NCBI GenBank assembly: GCA_022494885.1
Contig: JAGVSM010000255.1
Span: forward strand, 1 to 64,000
Length of the DNA: 64,000 nucleotides
Reading direction: 5' to 3'
Origin: Micrasema longulum
Taxonomy: Eukaryota > Arthropoda > Insecta > Trichoptera > Brachycentridae
Positions within the stretch are counted from its first letter, which is position 1, and every line of letters begins with the position of its first letter. The notes below the pieces were generated by a model, which saw only the letters and a list, made by a program, of their open reading frames with translations, did not search any database and was not told the origin of the DNA. Of the stretch, positions 10,783-23,280 are shown in pieces. Position numbers and translations under genes: made by a program.

Positions 10783-11203
10783 ACGTGGTTTTTTAAGGCC
10801 AGACCGCGAAACTTCAGAGGAACGTTCCTGATGGCAAGCTTTTAAAATAATCCATATATTTTTTTTCAAAACGACATTAAAAAAAAAAAAAAAAAATGAT
10901 TTCAAAACGGTTTTTTTTTTCATTTCTCGGACAAGCAGTCCCTCCACAAACCCTTACCCCTCTCCTACCCAGCCGCTTCTTTGGTCAAATATCTTTTTAT
11001 CGCTTTTTTTGTCGGAGAGGTGTAGGGGTTTGCGGAAGCGATGCTTGTTAAAGAAATTAAAGATTTACTCCATTTTGATTTTTTTTTTTTAAATGACTTT
11101 TTCGAATTTTTTTATTAGGATTTTTTCAAAGGAACCACCAGGAACATTTTATTATGAGGAATGTTCCTCTGAAATTTCACGGTCTGACCCTGAAAACCGT
11201 GTA
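10783..11203. mobile_element. Foldback MITE M2, ~50-bp terminal inverted repeats
   Basis: The termini mirror each other: AGACCGCGAAACTTCAGAGG then AACGTTCCT on the left (10801-10828), and AGGAATGTTCCTCTG then AAATTTCACGGTCTGACC on the right. A second internal pair around 10924-11050 (ACAAGC, CTTACCCCTCTCC and its complement) makes the element nearly palindromic. No coding capacity is present. Confidence 0.85.
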
Positions 11204-11579
11204 AATACACTTTCTCTAAACTGCCATCTGAAGTGTATTGCCTTCGCGTAGTATGTGTATGTGAATGATAAAGACACGCTACAATAATACAAAAAAAAGT
11301 TTTCTAGAATCATTTAAAAAAAATGAATATATAAGTACAAGGTACAAAATAAAAAAAAGCATTTCAAAAATACGGAAACCATAAGTTTTCTGGGCGTTTT
11401 TTTACTAATTGAAAATATGACATTTTGCATCAAAATTTCTAACCAAATTTTTGTAAATGGCTGTAAGTAACGTTTATTGATTTCGATATGTAAGTGAATT
11501 CAATAACACCTTTCATCATGTGATCATCACCCTATACGCATCTAATTAGGTCCAAAGGCCACTGCGTTTGTGCGCCAAC

Positions 11580-11775
11580 TGCGACTTATCTATATAATTT
11601 TTATTGCATAAAAATGTAAGACGGTCGCCGTACGCTTAAGGAGCCAGTCCAAAGACTATAGAATATTAAGTGTAAACACCTCTTTTAAAACGAATACTTT
11701 GTATCAACCACATTGGGAATCTAACCCGAGACCTCTTTCGTGGTAAGCAAACGCTCTGATCATAAATTCAAAAAA
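11580..11775 (-). mobile_element. tRNA-derived SINE, family S2
   Basis: Minus strand: CAGAGCGTTTGCTTACCACG (A-box side) and GTCTCGGGTTAGATTCCC (B box), followed by the family tail with TTTGGACTGGCTCC. It is diverged and truncated. Confidence 0.7.
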
Positions 11776-12134
11776 TCAAACCAAAAATAACATCATACCA
11801 AGACGATATACAGTAGCGAGCACCGAAATCTTTCCAGACTGAAAATATCAGTTTTTTTAAGTATTTTTTTTTGTTGTGTTTTTTTGATAGCTTTTCAATC
11901 CGAATTATTAAGCAACACTGTTTAAATATGATTTACAAAAAAATGCCTATTTGGTGACCAAAATTTTTTTTCATAGTTTTATAGTTAATTTGTAGATTTT
12001 CTTTTTTTTCGCACAAAAAAGAAAAATTCTCATATAATTTTAAAAACCGCATTTTTATTTTAAATAAAATTATATGGGTACATAACTCTTAACAATTATC
12101 AAAAATCAGTAAATTGTTGTTAGTCTTTTTTTTA

Positions 12135-12495
12135 TTAATGCCGTTTTGGTATGGATTTCACCAAATTTTGTATGTAGTCTTGAGAAAAAATTTGAAACCA
12201 CACTTTGTTGATGATATTTTTTAAGTTTTCCTTTGACGAAGGCTTTAGTTTATTTATTTCGATTGCCACTTTATGCCATAAGTTTTCGATAAAAATCCGT
12301 TCAGAACTGTTTCCGGGCCAACCAGTGTTAGAATTCCACGAATTTTCATATATTCTTTGACCTAAAAATGATTTTAAAAGTGTTATTTAAAAAAATTAAA
12401 AAAACATTGTAAGTGACAGAAAAAAATAATACTTACAGTCTTTGCTCGGTGACACGGTGCAGAGTCATCTTGGAAAATCGCGGCCCAGGTACTAA
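12135..12495 (-). pseudogene. Tc1-type transposase remnant with apparent intron
   Basis: The minus strand encodes the second half of a Tc1-type DDE transposase. Exon one carries IFQDDSAPCHRAKT with the second catalytic D. After a 75-bp segment with perfect splice signals comes VKEYMKIRGI, then WPGNSS, the catalytic-E motif FIENLW, and the typical C-terminus VWFQIFSQDY, KSIPKRH, stop at 12135-12137. Splicing restores about 35 residues between D and E, close to the DD34E spacing of the family. One missing base between GILTL and WPGNS shifts the frame, and the usual PDLNP is degraded, so it is inactive. N-terminal DNA-binding parts may lie at 12781-13089 but are too diverged to assign. Confidence 0.8.
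12362..12436 (-). other. Probable spliceosomal intron inside Tc1-type transposase
   Basis: On the minus strand the segment starts GTAAGT and ends TTTTTAG, is AT-rich and 75 bp long. Its removal joins RAKT to VKEYM in frame, exactly where the family shows continuous coding. This is the expected size of a short insect intron. Confidence 0.6.
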
Positions 12496-12780
12496 TTATT
12501 CTGTGGCTATGATGTCACATGAGACTTCATAGAATAAAAGACTTTAAATAATATATCCCTATTTTTTAAAAGAAAAAATTAAGGTGTATTTTGCTACAGA
12601 AAATTATAAGTCGATTTTTATAAATTATGGAAATAGATTATTGCTGACTACATATTATTTGTGTTTTTTTTTTGTTTTTAAATGTTTCAAAATATCTCGT
12701 CAATTGCTTAATGTAACACGACGTTACATCACCGATTGCAGACCGGATTTTTATCAGTCTTTTAAGAGCTAATTTAATTT

Positions 12781-13089
12781 TTACGTACGAACGTACGTCA
12801 TGATTTTTTCATCCATTAGAAAACGTTTGTCAGAAGCGATTCTTAAACCAGATATTAGGGAGCGAAACGTCAGTGTGCTAACACTGCTTACCATTCCACT
12901 ATAAAATAGACGAATAGCGGAAGCATGTAATTGTTTTTTTTTAATGAAATATATTATCACTAGACCCTCAAGGTTGTCGATCGCTTTACCTGAGCATGAG
13001 TTGCAAACGTGCAAACCAATCGATTGAAATCTTATCAGGTAAGGTAGTTGCGGTACCCACGAGGAATTTAAAAAATACTTATAAGTCAA
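12781..13089 (-). other. Open frame, possible transposase N-terminal region
   Basis: A 102-codon minus-strand frame lies upstream, in transcription sense, of the Tc1-type catalytic remnant. The stretch SSVSTLTFRSLISGLR faintly resembles the second helix-turn-helix of Tc1 transposases (the usual pattern is VSxRTxRRxLxxxGL). Position and orientation fit, but the similarity is weak. The 280 bp between it and the catalytic part shows no clear motif. Confidence 0.3.
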
Positions 13090-13609
13090 AATTGAATATT
13101 ATATATTTTATTTTATTTGAAAATTATTTATAAGTACATAATACAAATAAATTCATACATGGATATTATATATCCAGATGGAAATATTTAATTCTATTTA
13201 ATTCTGAACGAACGGGTTTATAACTGACATTTCATAGTTCAACATTATAAAACTGTTTTGAAAATCATCTATTACTATTCAATATATGTGTTTTAATGTT
13301 GTAAATGAAGCTCAAAATGTTTGGTATCACGTGTTCGTATTTGTTTGACGTAATTTGACGTTTGATCATCAGTGTGGCCATGTATGAAGCAAAGTATAGT
13401 AGCATGTAAAAAATGAAAATCCCCAAATGAACCCACGTTATGTACAGCAGAAATTTTCTCTATCCCCGTGAGAAAATTCATTATAGGTGGCACCCCAAAA
13501 GTTACTAAAACTCATTCCGGCCGTTCCGGGTCACTTTTTATACGTTCTTATGATTAACCCAAATATTTTTACACAACATTATTTTGGTACGTGTATTTGT
13601 ACACAAATC

Positions 13610-13850
13610 TAGATTTCTCCCAAGGGGAAATGGTTTCTCGTTTAGTAAGATATATACAAAAATCAAAAATGTTATCTGTGTGGATATTCGCTAATAAGCG
13701 GAATGGGGAATGCTGTAGTACTTAAAAAGTGGCCACTTAACCCAACCAATGACAGGTCATAAGCCCTGTAAACGCTCGAATATCCATAATCCTGAATTTG
13801 AAAAAAAAAAAATCTACCTCATCTCTGTAGGGATATAAATAACAAATATT
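13610..13850 (-). repeat. Dispersed repeat family R, copy with long match to 39.2 kb
   Basis: It reads GTGGCCACTTAACCCAACC, then CAATGACAGGTCATAAGCCC and CTACCTCATCTCTGTAGGG. It matches the element inserted at 39208-39535 over about 220 bp, including AGTAAGATATATACAA and GATATTCGCTAATAAGCGG. Confidence 0.8.
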
Positions 13851-13884
13851 TTTATTTGGGGCCAACGAATTGTGAATTCAAGTT

Positions 13885-13955
13885 GTCGTAAAGCGGGGTG
13901 CGAACCTCTGGCTTTTGATCAGTGGTTCCGCCAAACTAGCCACAGGACCACAACC
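13885..13955 (-). repeat. tRNA-like sequence, probable SINE head
   Basis: The minus strand shows TGTGGCTAGTTTGGCGG (A-box-like) and GGTTCGCACCCC (B-box-like) about 40 bases apart. No conserved body was matched. Confidence 0.4.
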
Positions 13956-14059
13956 CGATTTAGTTTGTTATGACGCAATGGCCTATTTCACACGTATCGT
14001 CCATATCCACACGGCATGGTAAAATTAAGGTGAATAAACATTTGTTGTATTAAAATAAA

Positions 14060-14125
14060 TTTAGCGGCTACTGACAGGTAAAACTCCTGCAAGAGAAAAT
14101 CGAGTGGAGATTAGTCGGTCTTATG
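14060..14125 (+). repeat. Fragment of SINE S2 head
   Basis: GACAGGTAAAACTCCTGCAA, then GAAAATCGAGTGGAGATTAG. This matches the region upstream of the tRNA-like domain in the copies at 31.5 and 33.9 kb. Confidence 0.55.
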
Positions 14126-16190
14126 GAAAAGGTACTGGATAATAAAAAATAATTAAAATAATAATAATACAATAAATATCAATAAACCATATGGTAATTT
14201 ATCGTACTGTGGCCATAGTGTGAATATGTACAATTAAAATATTTTATCTTTCTTTTTTTCATAAAATATTTATCCACCTTTTTACCGTTACATATTTTAT
14301 TGTAAATGGAACTAGTTCTGTATAAAAAACAATAAAAACAAAATGTAACTCGTTTAAAATTATGCCATTAAAAAGCTTTTTTTTTTTTAATCCTAAAGAG
14401 CTATATTTTGAGATTTAGGTGTTATTTTTGCTTTTATTTCACTGACCATGGACCGGGCAATATAATTAAGCCACTTTTTCTTAACCAATTTTTGTTAATC
14501 AAAACATAAATTGTTATAATTTTAAACACTTTCAGTTTCTGACCACTGTCACTGACAGTCACTGACAGTCACTGACCAAATTACATTTAAAACTTCTAAA
14601 ATAAAAAGGTTTCATAAGGTTATTTATTTCTGACTTCGAGTTTGACTGGTTTAATTTTTTTATACGGAGTTGTATAATCAGAAAAAGTCCAACAGAATAT
14701 TATGTAATGCATTGTATAAAAACTCTACAACCTCGTAATTAACTGTTTTGTTTTGTATGTTATTTCTCTATCAAAATTATATTATTACTTCTTTATTGTC
14801 AAACAAAATTATTTTGCCACTGTATAAATATAACTGGTAGTTATACTGTAGAAATACTCGCATCAGAGGTTCGAGATTCGAACCATTCTCTACTACAGCT
14901 TGATTCCCATTTACTTGCAAATTAAAAATTGGTACCAAATTAAAATATTTGGATAATTCATAAGAACGCAATATTTTTATTTTTGAAAGTAACTTCCAGT
15001 CTAAAAAGAACGGAAAATATCTAAAAAGGGTATTTACAACTCATATTTGAAGCTACATTCATATTTATGATTTTGAAAAAACTTCATTGATTTTTTTATA
15101 ATCAAATTTTAATATTAATAAAACTTTCATTGGTAACTGACTTCATTTGACTACAGGAGATTAAAAAAAATATCATGTTATAAATAATAATTTGATATAA
15201 TTATGAAATAAACGAATTTAAGCTTTATGCAATAATAATTATGTGAATTTATTTTAAATGCATAATATTTTTTTCTAGTAAAAAACCAGATGTATTCAAA
15301 AAAAAAAAAAAAATATTTCCCAAACTGTAAAATATATTAATACACACACACATATCAATTCAATATTCATAGAATAAAAAATAAAAACATATCCGCAAAA
15401 CAGTCAAAATCTTAAAGAAATTCCTTTCTATATATATATATATGGCTATTGACTTAGTTTAATAATGTATGCACAATTGCATTTCTTATAGAGATATCAC
15501 TGAAACAATTTTTTTAATCAAAATGATTTTGTAAACGCGTTTAATAATGTACTTCACACTGTTAAAAAGAACAATTAAATTTAACTTGATTTAGAAAAGC
15601 TATGTCGTTACTACGTGAGAAATAGGAAAATCGTTTGGATTTATAAAATTTTATAATCCACTGATTTCTCTGAAACTGCAAACGATTGCATCTGTTATTG
15701 CATCGAAGCATACAAATTAGAGGCTAAAGAAAAGTATCTGAGGGCACATTGGCGATTAGCCAAATAATCGCGGGCAAAATAATAACTTTTTATTTTTATA
15801 TATTTTAGAAAAATCCGCTACTCTGAGACTTACTGTTCCTTAATTGAATCAAAGAAATTAATAACCCTTGAATTAAGCGACGTTATTCGCATGATTATCA
15901 AATTAATCTTGTGACTCGAATGTGGGGCGTCGCGTCGGTAGACCTAACGTTGTTTCACAAAACAATAATAATTATACAAATCATATGATTTTAAATCAAT
16001 ATCAAATACAGTAACATAGATTAATTACAACAAGAATTAGTAGTGCCAGATTTTATTGCTTTTAGAAGAATTCAGCGAATTGAAATTACATTAAAAACTT
16101 ACTTAAACATATCCAGCAAAGTCTGCACAATTTAAAAATTTAAAACTTCTCCTTTATTTTTACTTCTTATAAATAGTTTTTAGTTTGGAG
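14126..16190. other. Gene-free AT-rich interval
   Basis: No coding region or known repeat. It holds the 10-bp minisatellite at 14549, an A run near 15300 and a short TA repeat at 15427-15444. Confidence 0.5.
14549..14578 (+). repeat. Short minisatellite, CACTGACAGT x ~3
   Basis: Three tandem near-identical 10-bp units, preceded by a related CACTGT unit. Confidence 0.8.
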
Positions 16191-16192
16191 GG

Positions 16193-16795
16193 ACGTTGCC
16201 TACCTAGCTTAATCAGCTCAGTTTGATCCAAGCACGATCCAAGGAACAACTGCGCTAAGGGGCATGCCTTTAAAACGTTTTGAAAGGTCCATGTCAATAT
16301 TACTAACAGACGCAGCCCGCTATCACCCTCAGCGCGCCACTCCGCCGCGTGGCTTTATTTGTTTTATAATGCCTATTTTTACTAAAAAAAATTGGTATAA
16401 ACGTTTATATTTTTGTAAATAAATATAATGGGACTATCTTTTGCTATTATATCGCTATGATTGAAAAGTTACGGTTGGATAAAAAAAAAACTTTCTTTAA
16501 AACTTTTTTCCAAATTATTCAGTTTTTTACTATGACAGATTGAAGAAATGGTTAAGAAATGAATTTCTCATCTTAGGGTTATACGAAAACGATACCGAAT
16601 TTGACCTAGTACCTAAACTGACCGAGATTAACGTTTAGACTGAGGCGCGGCGAATATGTTTTTCACCTCCCTCCACCCCCACCAGCGCAGCGGGGGGTTG
16701 GAGGTTGCCTAGCGGGCTACATCGACTTAATTTAACCCAAGGAACCACTGTGCCAAGTGGCTTACTTTAATTACATTTTGCAAGGTCTCCTTTAT
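16193..16795 (+). repeat. Two diverged direct copies of a ~95-bp block, ~500 bp apart
   Basis: Block one (16193-16290) has GTTGCCTACCTAGCTT and CCAAGGAACAACTGCG, then GAAAGGTCC. Block two (16700-16795) has GTTGCCTAGCGGGCT and CCAAGGAACCACTGTG, then GCAAGGTCTCC. The sequence between includes two GC-rich spots (16320-16355, 16660-16700). The nature of the repeat is unknown. Confidence 0.5.
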
Positions 16796-16799
16796 AGAT

Positions 16800-17639
16800 T
16801 CGTCAATACAAACCCCACTACAGTGTGTACAATATTCGGCAAAGAAAAATTCCGACTGTAATTAATAATTTTGATTAACGATCGCCGACATTGTCAAAAT
16901 ATAAATTCAATTTAAGTGATATCATATTCTGAAATTTATAGAAGAATTAGTTGCACTGCGCATTTGCGTAAATAGGTATCTAGTACCTACCCGTATCTGC
17001 CTATCTTAATCGTTTTTAATTATTTACATAATCTCAAATTATAAATGACGTAATTTCATAATTAGTTATTTATTTAATGGTTCCCACAAATCGATTAATA
17101 GCTCGTACTTGTATCATTTAATTATAGTTACAATTAGATGAGTCACAATACTACCGGATCAATAAATCTAAACAAGAACTTGCATATTACGAGTAGGTCG
17201 ATGAAAATGTTCTCTTAATTCTTTTTTTTTTTAAATAAGCAAAACCGTTTTTATGATAAAAGATAAATCTATTTAGCCTGTTCTTCCGATTTTGATTTTT
17301 TGATGCAGGACGTATTCAAAGCAGTTTTATCCGCTTATGTCAAAACTGCTTTACATTGATTAGTGTATATAATGTTCCTGTCATAGCGAACTAATGAATT
17401 GTAGATATAATATAATCTTAAAAATAATACATGGTATTTTATTAACATAACTCATAAGCTGCTATTGGACAACAAAAAATAACATGTAGGTTTTAAGCAA
17501 TAAATTATCTACATACATTGTAGATCATGTACTATCTTACTAAAATTAACAATGTATGAGAACACAAAAATATGTTTCTGCATGTGAGAATAAATGATCA
17601 ATTTTTAATTAATTTTAAATTGACATAATAATAATAAAT
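16800..17639. other. AT-rich interval, nothing recognised
   Basis: No gene, RNA or repeat family is recognised. Confidence 0.5.
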
Positions 17640-17735
17640 AACAACAGATGGAGAATACCTTAAATAAGGGAATATGGAAGTCTTGGCATTTACAGGGCTT
17701 ATGACCTCTCATTGGCTATTTTTTTTAAATATTTT
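17640..17735 (+). repeat. Dispersed repeat family R, truncated copy
   Basis: CAGATGGAGAATACC, then AGGGAATATGGAAGTC and TTACAGGGCTTATGACCTC, breaking off after CATTGGCTA into a T run. Confidence 0.75.
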
Positions 17736-18620
17736 TTTTAAATAACTACCAGGATTTTTAACAGAAACAAAAAATTCATCTTGGTGCTTTTTTATTTAAA
17801 AAATTGAAATCATGGTGAAGACTTTTTACAACGTTTTTAAAAAAAAATCTAGAATTACTCGACATAAAATTATTAAAATATTTATTAGCAAAATATTTGT
17901 CATTTTAAACAGTTATTTCTACTTTCGTTTTTTACCGACTATTAATTTAATAAATTAATTTGTGGGGATTTTTTTTATAGAATAAACGTTTTGAAGGAAT
18001 TTCCTCATTGTTTGACGCCACACAGAATAGCGGCCTGTGCCAAAGATATGTAAACAATTTAGTGTATATATTCAGCAAAAACCTTTTTTAGGATAAAAGT
18101 AAAAAAATAGTTTTTGTCCTTATAGAAATAAAAAGAACATCTGAAATACAGATTAAAATTTAAAATAGATTCCTCGTTTCAAACATTTTTTCCAATATAT
18201 TTTTATAATGGGAAGAACGTTTTTTCTTATTAATTTTGTTTTGTTTTTGATTCAATAAAAAAACTTCAGCGGTTTCTTCCGAACACATTATTTCACGCCC
18301 TGTTTTTTTAAAGTTTTTTTACGAGCATATTATTCGCCTCTACATTGAAATCCCGACCGCAAAACAAAAAATAATATCATAAATGATCCGTGAATTACAC
18401 GGATAAATGCTAAGCATTTTTATCATTTCCGCTTTGCGAATTTTAAAATCTGATACATTGTATAATAATAAATTGATTGGATACAAATACAAGTGTTTTG
18501 GCAACAATTCTAAATACTAACCAACGCAACGTAAGTATCTTACTCAGTCAAATAAGATTAACTACTTTGTTTTCTATTGTTTTAAATTAATTTAGTTTAT
18601 TTTCAAACAAAGATATACCT
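17736..18620. other. AT-rich interval, nothing recognised
   Basis: Very AT-rich, with many homopolymer runs and no supported feature. Confidence 0.5.
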
Positions 18621-18865
18621 GGGCCCCAATTCCATTGGGAAGTTAATAGAGTTATCTTCGACTGTCTATAAAGAAAAAAATATATTCGTGTACGGAAATG
18701 AGTATATTTGCATGAACATTTTAAGTGTCTTCGTCGGTAACCTATAATGGAACACGTTTAATAGAAGAAAATGTATGCATATTCGGCTTTTGATACAGAA
18801 AACTTGATTTAACTTTGTAGATCTAATTGGAGTTAAATGTAAACTTCCTATTGTAATCGGGGCCC
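18621..18865. mobile_element. Inverted-repeat MITE, family M3
   Basis: Termini are GGGCCCCAATTCCATTGGG (left) and the mirrored CCTATTGTAATCGGGGCCC (right), 245 bp in all. Internal GTCTTCGTCGGTAACC and GGAACACGTTTAA recur at about 24040, defining a second copy. Confidence 0.75.
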
Positions 18866-21488
18866 TTGAACCTCCATAACGAAAAAATGAAAATCGATGA
18901 AATAGACAATAAAAAGTACTCCTTATCAGATAGATCTTACTTTTTATAAATATATTTTTTTAAAACATTAAGCATTAAATGTTTATTTATAGCGTATACG
19001 CTTTTTAAAAAAGATCAATCATGATTATATTTTTATGTTTGCTATTTTCCTTTATTTCAGTGCTCCATTTCAAATTCATATTGTTTTATTTGCATACTGA
19101 AAAATGTTTTGTTTTGAATTTGTTTGTAATTGTACTGATGATAAAAAAGCGGGTATTTTTTTTACAAATATTTGACACTCAAAACTTGTCATACAAATTT
19201 ATAAATTTATTTGAGAAATTAACAAATTCATAATATTTTACAAATATTTGAAACTCAAAACTTGTCATTATTTTTTAATAGATTTAAATTGAAAATACCA
19301 ATATAAAATCAGAAATCAGATATTTTTAAGATGTGTACACTAGTCCAGTCAATATAATCCTAAAGTGTGACATGTTTGCTTATAACGCGTAGTGATTCAT
19401 ATATTTTTTCATCATATCAAACCTAGCATCTACTTTTCTTGTTGAAGCTTCAAAGAGTTTATTTCATTTATATTCCAACAATATCAGCGGAAATTATATT
19501 TATAATAAAACAATCCAAATGTATAATGTACACATTGTAAAAACATATACAAGTACATTATTACTTCTATATATATATGTTTTTGTTTATTGTACTCGTC
19601 ATAAACGCATGCTTGTCATTATGGGAACACGGATCTTGTAGTTTTTTTAACATAGAAAAAATGGCATACCAAAATATGGCAGCGGATATTACAGACAGTT
19701 TCAGAACGAAAACAATAAGTCTTTAGGAGGTATGCTTAGGAAAACAATGGTGTGTGAACTTAATTTATTCACAATCCTTCCATACATAATGGAATGTTGA
19801 TTCAAATATGTATTATATTGAAATAATGATCTCATTAGACTACTCAGACCCACGTCTCACGTAAATTCTACGATCAATGAAATAGTTTTGATTCAGCGAA
19901 TGAATGAATGATTGTAAACTATAAGAACACCTATGGTTCTTAAAATATAGCTTGATTAAATGACAGCTGGAAAAATAATGTGACTAGTGGTGGAAAAACT
20001 ACTGATCACTGATCATGTACCGATCAAATCAATTTTATAAGTTTTTTTCATGCAAACATTAAAACCTGCCTGGAAATCGATATCAAACAAAATGCCTAGT
20101 TTATAAGAGGTGGTTGCAGACACCTATTCCACCGCAGCCACAGCATTTTATACTTTTCATGAACAACAACAAATGAATTATTTTTTATTCAATCAATTTG
20201 ATAATAAATCAAAATGACAACTTCTAGAAGAACGTTTAATGAATTTCCGGTTTTTATCTTTAGCTTTTGAAGTCGACTTTGATAATTTATAAATGATTTA
20301 CGTCAATAATTCGTATAAAAATAAATTGTACTAGATGCTATAATAATGATTCTTTCTCTGCGTCAATATGAATCACTCTTTAGACGTTACTACAAAGTTA
20401 TGTTGTCACTTTTGCTGACAACTGTCATTCTAATCAAGGTATATTTTAAGAACTATGATACTTTTATAATTATGTTTTATTTTTTAGAAAAAAAAATACA
20501 TGCGTTCTTATAATTTAAATTAAGTCTATTCTGAAAAAAGATGCGTACTTATTTAATGTTATATATTTTTTTAACGTTTCCAGTTACGCAAAAGAAAAAG
20601 TTTTTTTTTGTTTATTAGGAAAAGCAACAGCAATAAAAAATATTTTATAGGTAGAATATTATATGAGAGCCTAAAATTAAGTTACTAAAATGTTTCACAA
20701 AAATACAATGAAAAAATCCCGTGAACCCATGTAGGAAAAGAAAACTTTAAAAATACTAAAAAATATTATATGTAATAAAAATTGTCATTATAATTTTTAA
20801 CTTCTTTCATATGTAAATATAAATGGTCCTATTAGTTTTACAAAAAAACCGTCCTGTCTTTTTTATGTATTTACGGACTTTTCAAGTCCATTTAGTTGCA
20901 AGTAACACATTTATTTTTTGTATACGGCTGGAATTAAAATAAAAGACAATTAAAGCTAGGACAAATAAAAAGTAATAATAACTACCTCGAGACAAGATCT
21001 GGTCTATTTGAGTGATTGTTTAGATCCAGAAAGACTTACTTCAAAAAATATCAGATCCTGTCACGAGTTTACAATACGACGCAATCGGGACATTGGTGCA
21101 TGCAAGTGATAGTTTGTGCTGTGCTGATCAAGAAAAAGAACATAATTATTATTAATTATTCATCATTATCATTGTCTACAATTAAAATTTTGAAACACCC
21201 TCATTTTTTATTTTTTAAATCTTTCATTAACTCTCCTGCAAAATTAACTTTACTGTACATTAATATTTAGGCCTTTTCACCATTGCATTGATATTATTAA
21301 TCTCTTTCAGCTTTTTTAATGCAAAAATTGTTTGAAATATTGTCGCCCATACATAGAATAACCATTCTATGATTATTGACCATGAAGTTAGCAACATATT
21401 ACAGCAATACAACGAGCCATACGTATCAGGTACTTAGGTTAAGAATTGCAAGCGCAAACCGAAACCGCCCATTGCACGTTTGCTGTTA
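18866..21488. other. Gene-free AT-rich interval
   Basis: Open frames here (for example 19021-19233, 21016-21270) are hydrophobic, AT-driven and match nothing. No RNA gene or repeat family is recognised. Confidence 0.5.
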
Positions 21489-21533
21489 AACTAAAAACCA
21501 AACTAAAACCAAACAAAAACCAAACCAAAAATT
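21489..21533 (+). repeat. A/C-rich simple repeat (AAACCAAAC-like)
   Basis: Imperfect tandem copies of AACCAAACTAAA-type units. Confidence 0.7.
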
Positions 21534-22220
21534 TGGAACGCTTTTATTCTATGCAATAGAGCTTAAGGCCTTCTCTAGAGAATTATTACTGTGATGTAAA
21601 AGCATAACTTTTGATGTCGATAAAGGAACACGCTACTAAGCACGCGCGTTTACATTTTTTCGGACCTTACCTACCTCCAAAGTGGTAACCCCGTCGTTAT
21701 GATGATTTACATTTAACAAAAAATCGGGGAAGATGTGTCTGCATGATTTGAAAAGGAGTATGTAGGTACGACATTCCAATATGTACCAACGACCAGCACT
21801 CATTACCTACATTATTGTATTTGCTACGGATATTCGTATTTATTGCACTCTACTGGAATGTCACATATTATTACTTATGCATGCTTTTTTAACGTTTTCT
21901 ACCTTTTTACGACTGCGCCTTGCTACTGTAAGCATCACTTTGATCATAAAGATAATCATTTCCAGGCCAACCTGGCCGACACGCATCTCGTACCTTTCGA
22001 ATGTATAAAAACGTATTTTCTTCGCCATAATGTGTGGATTTTATTGTTTATATTAAATGTATAACTAAAAGAACATTCAAATAAAATGTTTGTGCGATTG
22101 GACCTTTGATAAAGTCGAAACCCGAACGAATTAAATATGTTCATAAGAAAAAATATGTACCAAGCATAAAACATCAAGATAGTATAAACCCGTAGACGCT
22201 TATTAATTACCTAAATAATG
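21534..22220. other. Interval with no recognised gene
   Basis: Overlapping 73-75-codon frames on both strands (21781-22177) have no recognised domain. Confidence 0.4.
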
Positions 22221-22333
22221 AGCCTTACTCATAAACTTTGTACGAAGCTACGCCTAGGCATAGTGGTAGAATACGGAAGAGAATACCATACTTATTCTAC
22301 CATTATGCCTAAGCATAACTTTATACCAGGGCC
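22221..22333. mobile_element. Palindromic MITE, family M1 (right end shortened)
   Basis: AGCCTTACTCATAAACTTTG on the left; the right side has TGCCTAAGCATAACTTTAT, then ends abruptly in CCAGGGCC. The outer part of the right arm is deleted. Confidence 0.8.
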
Positions 22334-22538
22334 GCGATTACAAACGCTATCTTCATAGGTAATTTTTTTTTTTCAAAAATATTTACAAAATTGTTTTAAT
22401 ATTAAAGTTCTGCTGAGTTGTATACATAAAACTCGTCAGTAGGTTCTCATAAATTACTTCGATTATTCATACTTAACCTACATTAAGAATAATTTTACTT
22501 GAAAAACATAACATATTATACAATATTTTATTACATTA

Positions 22539-23280
22539 TTAAAAATTAAAAACCATCACTAATTCAAAAAACTTTTTTCGATTAACCATAATTTGAGCAT
22601 ACGTCTCACTATACGTATTTAACTCAGTATTTTTAATATTGTTTGGTAACATGTTAAATATTTTAGGTATACTGTATTGCAGTGTCCTTTTGCCATATTT
22701 ATTGCAATATCTAGGAACAGCTAGCCCTTTCATACTTGTAAACCTGGTATTGTAATCATGTACCAATTTGTGTTTATATTCGGAGTGCGACGCATGCTGA
22801 CAAATTAAGTTGTACCAAAGTAGAGCCCTAACTGATAATTTATTTACAGATTTATACATCAATGATATTGAAATATTGTGTCTCTGGCGGTTTACATATT
22901 TATGTAGTAGCAATTTGATCATACATTTTGCAAAGTTTGAATAAAATTAATATTAGTTTAACTTGATAACCCCCAGGAAGTTATAGCGTATAGTATAATT
23001 GATTCAGAGAGAGATTAATAAATAATTCGTAAAGTATTAACTGGGACATACTATTTTAATATATACATTCTATTACCTCTTAATTGCTCACACAATTTTC
23101 TTAAATATACATCCCATTTAAAATGACAGTCTATTGTTAAACCTAAATAAACATACTGCTCAATATTTTTAACATTTTTACACATGCACGGTTGCTCAAT
23201 ATCGAGACGGTATAAATTAAAATGGGCTTTACTCGTTTGTTCCTTCACTTCGAAGTTTAGGACGCTGTTGCTTGAGACTT
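22539..23280 (-). pseudogene. Non-LTR retrotransposon RT C-terminal remnant
   Basis: Two minus-strand blocks belong to one RT. The upstream block (23280-23051) carries VYLGLTIDCHFKW, typical of the region after the catalytic box. The downstream block (22922-22539) has VRALLWYNLICQHA, LVHDYNTR and IFNMLPNN, the usual C-terminal end. The 130 bp between them read YAITSWGLSS in a broken frame, matching the expected SYGITSWG motif. Stops and frameshifts separate the blocks, and the catalytic box itself is missing, so it is 5'-truncated and inactive. The motif set fits a Jockey-like element. Confidence 0.75.
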
